Source of the DNA: Chromera velia
Lineage: Eukaryota; Sar; Chromeraceae
DNA: 13,096 nucleotides
NCBI GenBank assembly: GCA_018398765.1
Contig: JAHBMJ010003116.1
Coordinates: 1 to 13,096, forward strand
Reading direction: 5' to 3'
Under the pieces are notes generated by a model. The model saw only the letters and a list, made by a program, of their open reading frames with translations. It searched no databases and had not been told where the DNA came from. The translations under genes and the position numbers were made by a program. Positions 1-6,962 of the stretch are shown one piece after another (position 1 is the stretch's first letter; every line of letters begins with the position of its first letter).

Positions 1-1
1 T

Positions 2-873
2 TGTGCACAGGAGCTGAGTGATGTGGCATTCGCGGCCCGCTCCCCCGCATCCATCAAAGCGATTACAGAGAAATACTCCTCGAAGGATGTCAAGGGAGCC
101 GGAAAGTTCTACAAGCAGGCAGTCATTGTGCTGGAAGGGGGAGAGCAAGAAGGGGTTCTTAGGAGCCTGACGTGCACTGGCAGGACTGGAGCCCCCCCTT
201 TCCCCTGCCTTTCGTGCAAAGGCCTGATCGGTCTTGATGCCATTCGGATGCGCAACACCCGGCGCGCAAATTCGTCGTACGCGGCGATGTTGGCATTTCT
301 TGCGATCGTGTGGGAGAGAGAGATTCCTCGGCTGGCCTATGAGATAGTAAGACCTTCTGAAGCGGAGAAGGACAAAAAAAAAAAGGGCAGCAAGAAGAGA
401 AAGAGGGAAGAATCTGGAGACGGCCAGGGGGGGGGGAAGAGAGAAGAGAAAGAGACGTGGGTCACTCTGCAGGGAAAAGAGAGACTGCAAAGCCTCAGGA
501 TGGGTCAGTTTGTCTTGTCTAGTTGTCTGGTTTGTTCTTTGTATTTCTTTGTCTGCTTGTCTATCTCGTCTTTTTTTTTTTCTTCTTTCGACACACTGCT
601 CAACTGGTTTGCTACTAGACAGTTTGTGTGCTCCATGCTTGCATGCAGTCCAAACTTGATCCGCTCTTCAAGCAGCACATGTTGAGCACAAACATGGCAA
701 GGGAGTACGGCGACGCGGCATGCTACCTTGATTTCCAAGATACTCTCGACGGTGTTCCAACAGAGATGCGTGGATGGGTGAAGGAGATAGAGGCGCAACT
801 CCTGAAGATTGATGGCAAAGTGAAGAGGGAGAGCTACATGGTGACTCTAAGTGTTCATAGAATTTGTTCCTAG
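2..873 (+). CDS. Unrecognised protein, 3' end of a spliced gene (partial)
   Basis: I do not recognise this family. The frame is open from base 2, so the gene begins upstream of the window. A first exon runs to about 346, where GTAAGA forms a good 5' splice site after a complete codon. The intron (347-648) is about 300 nt, holds purine-rich then strongly pyrimidine-rich DNA, and ends TGCATGCAG. The second exon begins at 649, also in phase 0, and reads to a TAG at 871-873. Both exons look coding: the first ends with residues like WEREIPRLAYEI, and the second begins SKLDPLFKQHML and contains LDGVPTEMRGWVKEIEAQL, probably helical. No signal peptide, membrane segment or catalytic motif stands out. 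The reading frame also stays open through the first part of the intron as a Lys/Arg-rich stretch, so retention or a later donor near 504 is possible, but that donor is in the wrong phase. The final residues (from about 841) run into AT-rich repeat DNA, so the natural C-terminus may be lost, or a further intron may start at GTGACT (841). Confidence 0.45.
347..648 (+). other. Predicted intron, phase 0
   Basis: GTAAGA at 347 and a long T/C tract (about 505-600) followed by CAG ending at 648 form a matched phase-0 donor and acceptor. Removing it joins two coding-like segments without a stop. Confidence 0.5.
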
Positions 874-992
874 TAATGAATTAGAGTCTAATGACTGCGG
901 CTAGAGACTAGTGAGCCCCTGTCTAGCCCGTACACAAAATTTTAGCTTCAAACTCCATGTACTTCTTTCATTAGACTAGGTACCAATTTTTC

Positions 993-1063
993 AAAATTGG
1001 GAGTTACTGGCGGTAAAAAATTGGTAGTACTACCAATTCGACGCCCAATTCAACTCCCAATTC
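993..1063. repeat. Nested inverted repeats / long imperfect hairpin
   Basis: The outer arms AATTGGGAGTT (about 993) and AACTCCCAATT (about 1053) are perfect reverse complements. Between them lies the perfect 16-bp palindrome TTGGTAGTACTACCAA, so the whole region can fold on one axis with arms of about 33 nt. A further near-palindrome (CCAATTTTTCAAAATTGG) abuts the left arm. It may be a relic of a small foldback element. No target duplication was found. Confidence 0.55.
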
Positions 1064-1171
1064 ATTAGGGTCGAGTCATTTGCTTTCTTTTGAATTCGAT
1101 CATCTGTATTCTACTATGTTCATTAAATTCGTTTGTTAGGTTTCTAAATCTAGGCGGTACTAGGCGGCCTA

Positions 1172-1458
1172 GGCCCTGCATTTCAGCTTGCATTCCATTA
1201 AAAAAAAGAAAGTTTCTGATCTAGCTTTTTTTCCTTTATTTTTTTTTTTCAACTAAAAATATATATAATTTTCAAATTAAAACCGGGCCTGTGCAACACC
1301 TATATAATGCAACACTTTTGCAAGTAAGTTGCAACATCTGAACAACAATTAATTTTTTGCCTATTGAATGTTATAATACATAAAAAAATCCATTAAAAAA
1401 AAGTTTTCGATCTGATCTTTTAATTTTTTTTATGTAGTGTAGTATGTAGTGCAGGGCC
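1172..1458. mobile_element. MITE-like element, TA target site (possible Tc1/mariner type)
   Basis: GGCCCTGCA at the left end is matched by TGCAGGGCC at the right end as perfect 9-bp inverted repeats. Both are flanked by TA, so the inverted match including TA is 11 bp. The 287-bp interior is AT-rich and non-coding and holds two copies of TCCATTAAAAAAAAG (1194-1208 and 1389-1403), each followed by a similar GATCT-containing stretch. A TA target duplication and small size are the usual marks of Stowaway/mariner-type MITEs. The short terminal repeats and the (TA)n tract on the right edge make chance a real alternative. Confidence 0.4.
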
Positions 1459-1500
1459 TATATATATATATAGTTCTAAATTTGTTTAGTTTTAAAGGGT

Positions 1501-1558
1501 ATTGATATGCTTCACATGCTAGTTCACGTGTACTACGTGACTAGTCACGTGTATCAAT
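1501..1558. repeat. Palindrome cluster with two CACGTG boxes
   Basis: ACGTGACTAGTCACGT (1535-1550) is a perfect 16-bp palindrome. CACGTG occurs at 1525-1530 and 1546-1551, and ATTGATA/TATCAAT pair at the two edges. It lies downstream of both flanking genes, so a promoter role is not indicated. A repeat relic is as likely. Confidence 0.4.
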
Positions 1559-1726
1559 GTATCATATACGCAGGCAAACATTCAAAACTAAAATCGCCGC
1601 TAGAATCGCCGCCGTTACTAAACTAATTTATAGAAATATTTTGAAGCAAGATGCGGAGGAAAAATGTTCCATTGTTCACACATTTTGATTGTGAAAGCTT
1701 CTCGAATGGATAGATAACGATTGAAA

Positions 1727-3469
1727 TTAACTGTACAGCTGGACAGGCATGTCTTTTGTTTGAAGAGCATCCTTCCCGTGCATGTCTTTTATGTGAGGGT
1801 TCGCACCGCTCTCCCGCAGGACCTCTGCAAGAGCCTTGGCAGAGGCCGAGTTGGGGTGCAATTCCAGCAAAGTGGCTCGTCGCACTGCCAAGTGCAGGGC
1901 TGTGCGACCCTCCCACGTCACCGCATTGATGTCAGCTCCATGGTCCGTGAGAAGCTTGACAATCTTCTCAGCGTCCATCCGTATCTGCTCCTCTCCGCCG
2001 AACTCTACCCGACCTACGCACAGCAAGTGCAGTGGCTGCTCCCCCATCGCCCCCTTGGACTGTGGCTTCGCCCCCTTTTGAAGCAAAAACTCGACCAGTG
2101 CGGGGTCTCCAAGCTTCACGGCCTCGTGCAAAGCTGTGAACCCGCTTCTGCGAGATACTGCGTTGAGGGGCACTCTTTTCTGAAGAAGAATTTTGGCAAT
2201 GGACACCCGAGTCTTGGATGTCTCCGCACTTTCTGCGGTTCTGTAGAAATTGGGGGAGCACTGCGCGATGCTGTGCAGTGCCGTCTCACCGTCTCTGCTG
2301 GTCACAGACACAATCGCTCCTGCTTGGATGAATCGATCGAGAAGGACGGCGTCTGCATGGCGGACTGCCAGAAGGAGGGGCGTGTCGCCTCTCTCATCGA
2401 TTGAATTCACATCAACACCCATAGACAGGCAAGAGGACGCAAACTGATGGAGACCAATTCGGGCGGAGACATGAAGAAGAGACCCCATTTGTCCTTTCGT
2501 TCCCGCTCTCATCTTCTTCACCATGGCCTTCGGGGTCTTCAACAGAAGAGCCTGGAAGACTTCTTTCGCCGTCAGCTGCTGATCAGCACTGAGGCACTTG
2601 AAGCTCGGCAATGCATGAAAGGAATTGGGGTTGTGGGGACGCAAACAGATCTGACAGACGATCTGCAATGCAGTGTTTCCTTCGGCATCTACTGCATCTG
2701 CATTTGCCCCTTCGTCGAGCAGAAATTTTGCAATCTCCCAAAATTGGCGATGGCATGCGAGCATCAGAGCGTTGGAGTGTTGAGGAATCATGGTGGGAGC
2801 TGCGGGGGTTTGGGGGAAGCCAGGCTTAAGCTTGAGTCCAGTTGCTTGGGGTTTCTCAGACAGGGGCAGGAGAGGAATGCTTTTTTCCGTTTTGATCTCT
2901 AGGTTTCCCCCGTCTCTGACAAGCAGCTCGACCGCCAGAGCATGTCCCTCGGACACCGCTCTCATCAGAGCCATGAGGCCCCACTGATCTAAATGACTCG
3001 CAAACCCGTCAACGTCCGCCCCCACTTTCAGACAAAGACGAAAACCATCACCGTTAGACTTCCCACTAATGAATGCCGACAATTCCTCTCTGAGGGCTTC
3101 CTTCGTGACTGTGCGGAAGGAGTGAATCGCATCTCGGAGAAGGGGCTTTCGAAAGAGGCGGGACAGGTCCATCTTGTAGTACCGTCCCACCTGCGTATCC
3201 AGTTGGCCGTGGATCTCTCTCTGAAATGTCGAAAGGGAGACTTCAAGACTGTCAAGAGCAGAGGAGGTGGGGGGTTTGAACGGAAGAGGTTGTGTCGCAT
3301 CTTCTGTTTGGGAGTCTGCAGAGGCTTTGATGGATTCAGTCTCGCGATCCCTCATAAGTTTCGTCAGCGTGTCAATCTTTTTGTTTGCGTTCTGTGTCAA
3401 GCGCAACAGACGAGTTTTGAACTCGTTCAGACGCTCAACGGCCCTGCTACTGTCTAACTCTTGTTGCAT
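1727..3469 (-). CDS. Ankyrin-repeat protein, 580 aa, single exon
   Basis: The ATG at 3469 starts a 580-residue intronless frame. The frame is open further upstream, but only through translated (TA)n DNA (alternating Ile-Tyr) with no other ATG. Residues 1-60 are charged and helical, probably a coiled coil (RLNEFKTRLLRL). Residues 61-160 are a helical linker. Residues 164-562 carry about nine ankyrin repeats, with canonical signatures such as GNTALQI (264-270), GDTPLLLAV, GETALH, GFTALHEAVKLG (443-454), GADIN (511-515) and GRTALHLAVR (521-530). Several repeats have long loops, for example about 275-300 and 403-420. Some are degenerate in the TPLH position (LMALM, SNALML). No signal peptide, membrane segment or second catalytic domain is visible, so it is probably a cytosolic or nuclear binding scaffold. 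It is divergent to the RING gene, with 733 bp between start codons. Ankyrin proteins are too diverse to name a partner. Confidence 0.85.
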   Translation of the reverse strand: MQQELDSSRAVERLNEFKTRLLRLTQNANKKIDTLTKLMRDRETESIKASADSQTEDATQPLPFKPPTSSALDSLEVSLSTFQREIHGQLDTQVGRYYKMDLSRLFRKPLLRDAIHSFRTVTKEALREELSAFISGKSNGDGFRLCLKVGADVDGFASHLDQWGLMALMRAVSEGHALAVELLVRDGGNLEIKTEKSIPLLPLSEKPQATGLKLKPGFPQTPAAPTMIPQHSNALMLACHRQFWEIAKFLLDEGANADAVDAEGNTALQIVCQICLRPHNPNSFHALPSFKCLSADQQLTAKEVFQALLLKTPKAMVKKMRAGTKGQMGSLLHVSARIGLHQFASSCLSMGVDVNSIDERGDTPLLLAVRHADAVLLDRFIQAGAIVSVTSRDGETALHSIAQCSPNFYRTAESAETSKTRVSIAKILLQKRVPLNAVSRRSGFTALHEAVKLGDPALVEFLLQKGAKPQSKGAMGEQPLHLLCVGRVEFGGEEQIRMDAEKIVKLLTDHGADINAVTWEGRTALHLAVRRATLLELHPNSASAKALAEVLRESGANPHIKDMHGKDALQTKDMPVQLYS

Positions 3470-3551
3470 CTCGCAGGTAGCTTTCACCGAAATCCAACCG
3501 AAGCCACTGTGACGTTTTTGTGCAACAACACGAAGTTGAAGTCGCGAGCGT

Positions 3552-3553
<2 letters not shown>

Positions 3554-3582
<29 letters not shown>
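3554..3582. repeat. (TA)n microsatellite
   Basis: About 14 uninterrupted TA units. Translated on the minus strand they give the spurious Ile-Tyr extension in front of the ankyrin protein. Confidence 0.95.
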
Positions 3583-3585
<3 letters not shown>

Positions 3586-3784
3586 CCTGCAAGTGGGATT
3601 GCCTGCTGGGGCAGAATCTTGATTCCCCAGTTTCCGTTCTTTCAAGTCCTTTGTATACGTCGAGTCAGTGGCAGCAGCTCTGACTCGTCGTCCATCCCGT
3701 GCAGCTCCGCACTGCATACCGGGTCTGACATATATAATAAGTGACATTGCAGTTCTCTGACAGGCAAAGGTCAGTCATTTGACA

Positions 3785-3920
3785 TGCATGCAGTCTCGAA
3801 CACATGTCTCCACGCGTACCCGCGCGCAAAAAAAAAAGACTATAAACTATGCATGGTTATAATTGCATGCATGGCCGCGTAATTGCGCGCGGGCGCATTT
3901 CGCGAAAATGATGCATGGCC
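3785..3920. promoter_or_regulatory. Cluster of TGCATGCA-type motifs
   Basis: TGCATGCA lies at 3785-3792 and 3864-3871, and ATGCATGG at 3849-3856 and 3911-3918, within 136 bp upstream of the RING gene and next to CG-rich runs (GCGCGCGGGCGC). GCATGC-type motifs are known AP2-factor sites in apicomplexan promoters. Use of the motif here is inference. Confidence 0.3.
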
Positions 3921-4202
3921 ACAAAAATGTCTGACCTGTGCACGAGCTTCTGACACCATTTTCCTTTGACGGTCGGTATTACAGTGCGACATTTTTCCCA
4001 GCGCGTTCCAGACGATCGAATTCGGTTGTTAGAAGTGCACTTTTCCACAGTCTCAGTGGTGTCTTCAGAGAGAACACCCAGACCCGCTTGACAGAAGTAA
4101 TATTGATAACAGTTGTCTGGGTTGACATCCGTCTACGCAGACCGTCTCTTTTTTTTTGTTCGATCCCCACTCTGGCAGTTTCTGAGCAGAAAGCGCTCCC
4201 TA

Positions 4203-5498
4203 ATGGGTGGCCAGTCCTCTCGAGAGTATTCTGTGCCCGTCAATGAGTTCCCCCTCCAGATCTCAGTGGCCAGGAGCAGCGACCCCGGTGCAGTGATTTC
4301 AAGTTTTGCAGTTGTGAGAGTTGAGTGGCCACACGGAAGCTCAGCAGGCGACTACGTCTGGTTGAGCCACGACCGTCGAAATGTGAAGTACAGTTGGTGC
4401 TCTAGAGGGAGCAGGTCGATTGAATTACGTGTGCAGAGGGAAGGGAGACACGGAGTGACTTATTGCCGAAATGGAGGGACGTTTTCTTCCGGTCGTCCCT
4501 CCTCCCAAACCATCTTCGAAGTCTCCGATATTGCAGAAGACCTCACTTGTCCCGAGGTGGGAAGGCCAGGGGAACCATTGGAGTGTGGGTATTTATTCAA
4601 ACACCCACCTGGATTCGGTCACTTTGTGTCACTAGTCGAGACTTCGACTGGCCGTACAGTCAGGCGTCGGCAGATCACAGAGCAATTCGGGACGGTGGTG
4701 TTCAACTTACCCAGAGTCTCGATGACCTGTTCGTTGAATCTGTCTGCAGACGAGAGCGCAGAGACAGTGCTGTTGAGTAAGAAAGTGAGTTTCAACGTAT
4801 TGCCGGAACCATTTATTGGAATTTTGAGGTTGGGAGAGAAGCAGGACCCTTCCTCCTCTTCATCCTCTTCCTCCACACCGACTCAGAACCAGAGTCTCTC
4901 CTTCTGCACGATGATGCAACCAGGCGAGACCATCCCGGTCATGTGGAATTTCCCCCTACAGCAGCCGGCAGATAGGATCGTGCTTGTGCCCGGGTTGGGT
5001 GCAAAGAGGACTGCAGGGGGGAATGCGAAGAGCGTCCTCTCGCAGGCTCTGAAGGGAAAGGGAAAGGGCAGGCAGGATCTTCGCGGTCCCTCTGCTGAGG
5101 GTGTGTACTCCCTTCTGCTGCTGGTGAATGACAACAACGATCCTGATTCTGTCGGGAGTGATAATTCGTTTTTTGAGGGGGAGTGCGTGGTGGTGATCAC
5201 TCATCTGGCAGGCAAGTCTCAGCTTCTTAATTTGGACAGCAGCGGTCTCTCGTTGTCAACCGCTGCAGCGTGTAGCAGTAGCAGCAGTGCAGAGCAGTCG
5301 GGTGAAGAGAACCCAAACGTCAAGGAGTTTGTGCTTTGTAAGCTCTGTGCAGAGCGGCCTGTGCAGATCATGCTGCAACCCTGCGGTCACGCCGGGATGT
5401 GCGAGCCGTGCGGGAAGGAACTCCAAGAGAGGAGGAAGAACGAGTGCCCGTGGTGCCGTCAGACAATCCGGTCCCATGCAAAGCTGTACTTTCCCTAG
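4203..5498 (+). CDS. RING-HC finger protein (probable E3 ubiquitin ligase), 431 aa, single exon
   Basis: The ATG at 4203 is the first in the open frame; the frame extends upstream only through non-ATG codons. The N-terminus MGGQSS fits an N-myristoylation signal (Gly2, Ser6), which would tether the protein to membranes. Residues 35-108 look like a beta-sandwich module (VVRVEW, GDYVWLS, VKYSW, IELRVQ, GVTYCRNG). Residues 233-333 repeat the same layout (PGETIPVMWNF, DRIVLVPG, GVYSLLLLV), so two related modules are likely, divided by a poly-Ser linker (216-224). A second poly-Ser stretch lies at 357-362. The C-terminus is a C3HC4 RING with ligands C379, C382, C394, H396, C400, C403, C415 and C418, ending in a short SHAKLYFP tail. 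RING-at-the-end layouts occur in MGRN1 and IAP-type ligases, whose RINGs recruit E2 enzymes. The substrate is unknown. It is head to head with the ankyrin gene. The RING call is secure; the sandwich modules are inference. Confidence 0.88.
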   Translation: MGGQSSREYSVPVNEFPLQISVARSSDPGAVISSFAVVRVEWPHGSSAGDYVWLSHDRRNVKYSWCSRGSRSIELRVQREGRHGVTYCRNGGTFSSGRPSSQTIFEVSDIAEDLTCPEVGRPGEPLECGYLFKHPPGFGHFVSLVETSTGRTVRRRQITEQFGTVVFNLPRVSMTCSLNLSADESAETVLLSKKVSFNVLPEPFIGILRLGEKQDPSSSSSSSSTPTQNQSLSFCTMMQPGETIPVMWNFPLQQPADRIVLVPGLGAKRTAGGNAKSVLSQALKGKGKGRQDLRGPSAEGVYSLLLLVNDNNDPDSVGSDNSFFEGECVVVITHLAGKSQLLNLDSSGLSLSTAAACSSSSSAEQSGEENPNVKEFVLCKLCAERPVQIMLQPCGHAGMCEPCGKELQERRKNECPWCRQTIRSHAKLYFP

Positions 5499-5772
5499 CC
5501 AGAAAGGAACAGTGTCGGAATAGACGGGAAACGAGATTTGCAAAAAGAGAGAATTCAGCTAGCTTAGCAAACAAGAAGCTAGAAAAAAGACAGATCGATG
5601 AGTCCCGCGGCACAGCGGGCGGCCGGGGGCCCGGCGGGGGGTGGTATACAGTCGTTAAGTCCTAGCTGGTCTACTTCTTAAAGAACTGCCAGTACTAGGG
5701 CTATACCCTAAAGAATGTCGGATCAATGTCCGGTGGATTGGATTCAAGTTGTCCGGTGAAAAAGTCTGGTTA
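5499..5772. other. 3' flank of the RING gene with a GC-rich stem
   Basis: No gene. About 100 bp after the RING stop lies a very GC-rich stretch (about 5606-5642) in which CCCGC and GCGGG can pair around GGCACA, followed by CCGGGGGCCCGG, itself nearly palindromic. It may be a structured 3' UTR or a repeat fragment. The rest is unremarkable. Confidence 0.45.
5757..5772. repeat. 16-bp direct repeat, left copy
   Basis: TGAAAAAGTCTGGTTA is present here and again exactly at 6430-6445. The two copies bracket a 657-bp segment holding a frameshifted minus-strand coding fragment, as a target-site duplication would. Confidence 0.6.
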
Positions 5773-5884
5773 CCCAACATTTTGACTTATCTTTTTTAAA
5801 AAAATCAACTTACCATTAGTGATTAGTGATTAGTGGTGCCCTAGAGCACTGTCGCCGTTTTGTCTTATAGAGGTCGCCCCCACA

Positions 5885-5930
5885 AATGGCAGGGGGGTGT
5901 ACCTCATCGCTGAGGCTTATACGACACCCC
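5885..5930. other. Hairpin-forming segment, function unknown
   Basis: GGGGTGT (5894-5900) pairs with ACACCCC (5924-5930), and CCTCA with TGAGG around TCGC inside it. A CCCCC/GGGGG pairing overlaps the left arm. It lies in the non-coding part of the segment between the 16-bp repeats. It could be 3' UTR structure. No known RNA family fits. Confidence 0.3.
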
Positions 5931-6059
5931 GTGGCCCGCCTGGTTTCCCAAGCCGCTAACAAACAACAATCTGTCTGCGCTTTACATGTTTTAGTCTATA
6001 GGATGCTCAGAAGGGACTGCTCCAAAAATCGATCCAATGACACAGGATGAAAGGACACT

Positions 6060-6429
6060 TTAGCTTTGTGCACGCCCTCTCTTCATTCTTCTCTCAGCAA
6101 TTTCTCCTTTTTCCTCCCTCAGCTGTCTTCCTGCTTCCATTGCTTCCAGGATGGTCTTGTATTCTTCTTTTCTTCTTTTCATTCCTCCCTTTCTTTTTAT
6201 GATCACTCCGTATCTCTGTGCAAGCACTGTTTCATCTAACAAGCTTCCAGGTGCGTACCTTCCTGGGCTTTCCTTGAACACTCTTCTTCTGAACGCCGCC
6301 CTCCCCAGAAAGTCATCCACCGCACTATGCCCTTCGTTCATCAAGAATTTGAACAGAACCTCAGTGTGCAGTCTTCATCTTTGTCCTTCTCTTTTCTCTT
6401 TGCAAACTTCTCTTACTCTACTAGAAATT
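6060..6429 (-). pseudogene. Frameshifted, 5'-truncated gene fragment (possible retrocopy)
   Basis: Reading the minus strand from just inside the right 16-bp repeat, a charged stretch (KFAKRKEKDKDED, about 6405-6360) is open until a stop. Coding quality then continues in another frame from about 6358 (EVLFKFLMNEGHSAVDDF) through KESPGRYAPGSLL and a Lys/Glu-rich helical tail (EEYKTILEAMEAGRQLREEK) to a TAA at 6060. One frameshift joins them, and a stop lies directly upstream, so no intact start exists. An ATG at 6341 could give a 93-residue product. I do not recognise the family. The exact 16-bp direct repeats at both sides and the absence of introns suggest a 5'-truncated retroposed copy. There is no clean poly-T at the left junction, so ordinary gene decay remains possible. 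Confidence 0.45.
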
Positions 6430-6445
6430 TGAAAAAGTCTGGTTA
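6430..6445. repeat. 16-bp direct repeat, right copy
   Basis: Exact copy of 5757-5772. The coding fragment on the minus strand begins within a few bases of this repeat. Confidence 0.6.
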
Positions 6446-6633
6446 TAGTGGATCTCGAGAAGTATGAAGCTGAAAATTTCTGTACAAAATGGGCTTAAAA
6501 CGCCTAGAAGCAATCACTAACTTTTAAAAGCCTTGTCAATAAACAATTTTTTATATAACCATGCAGAAGAAATGTCCAGTTATCAAAAATGGTAAGCGAT
6601 CGTAAGTCGGAAAGGCAACTTACCGAAATTTTA

Positions 6634-6843
6634 TTAAAGAGTGTCAGTGTTTGCACAGTAAATTGCACCAGTAACGCATTTTTCTTCTAACTGTCGTTTG
6701 CGGATGCCGTACGTGGCAATATAAGGATTCTTCCTGGCTCTCCCCCTGCTGGCGACGGTCCTCCTCTTAAAGTTTACGAACTCTTCTAGCGGCTTCCTCA
6801 TATACCCGCACAAGTGCTTACTGACAGTGTGTTCTAAAAAGAT
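6634..6843 (-). pseudogene. Short coding-like fragment, 68 codons, family unknown
   Basis: On the minus strand 68 codons from about 6840 to the TAA at 6634-6636 read as plausible protein: SKHLCGYMRKPLEEF, then a basic run (NFKRRTVASRGRARKNPY) and IATYGIRKRQLEEKC. An ATG at 6801 would give 55 residues. TTTTTAG directly before the coding-like part (ending near 6836) could be a splice acceptor, and AATAAA overlaps the stop, as a polyadenylation signal would. It may be the last exon of a minus-strand gene, or another decayed copy like its neighbours. No matching upstream exon is visible before the plus-strand LRR pseudogene. I do not recognise the family. Confidence 0.35.
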
Positions 6844-6962
6844 TTATATGTGATCTAACGGCGCTCGGGCTACAGGCATACAGCACTTTTACGTTGCTCC
6901 TATTTCTAGAGGTTGTGTCAACAGAGTCTCTTTCTCATCTTCATACGAATATTGGGCATTTC

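Larger units (their letters stand above)
874..1726. other. AT-rich spacer with repeat debris
   Basis: No coding sequence is supported here. The stretch is AT-rich with many homopolymer A and T runs. It contains nested inverted repeats (about 982-1065), a TA-flanked MITE-like element (1172-1458), a palindrome cluster (1501-1558), and the presumed 3' UTR of the minus-strand ankyrin gene just right of 1620. Confidence 0.6.
3470..4202. promoter_or_regulatory. Divergent (shared) promoter region
   Basis: This 733-bp gap separates the start codons of two head-to-head genes and must hold both promoters and 5' UTRs. It contains a (TA)14 tract (3554-3582) about 85 bp upstream of the ankyrin ATG, a second TATATAATA motif near 3730, and TGCATGCA copies at 3785-3792 and 3864-3871 with ATGCATGG at 3849 and 3911. 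No open frame in it looks coding. Promoter function is inferred from gene arrangement. Confidence 0.55.

Noticed and set aside
347-685. Continuation of the first gene's frame through the Lys-rich stretch to 685
   Set aside because: Composition becomes low-complexity and then phenylalanine/serine-rich from the T/C tract, as expected of an intron. The phase-0 splice pair explains it better.
1525-1551. Two CACGTG boxes as a promoter
   Set aside because: They lie between the 3' ends of two converging genes, so no nearby start is available to control.
3470-3592. N-terminal extension of the ankyrin protein with alternating Ile-Tyr residues
   Set aside because: It is translated (TA)n microsatellite, begins at a TTG, and has no ATG before 3469.
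4113-4202. Longer start for the RING protein
   Set aside because: The only upstream start is a TTG. The first ATG at 4203 also gives a fitting myristoylation-type N-terminus.
5594-5640. Hammerhead ribozyme-like sequence (GATGAGTCCCGC...GCGGG)
   Set aside because: A GATGAG box and stem II are present, but the CUGAUGAG core has mismatches and no GAAA follows stem II.
5905-5925. U4 snRNA-like string TGAGGCTTATACGA
   Set aside because: Only a short likeness to the U4 5' stem-loop. The k-turn cannot form and no U6-pairing stem or Sm site follows.
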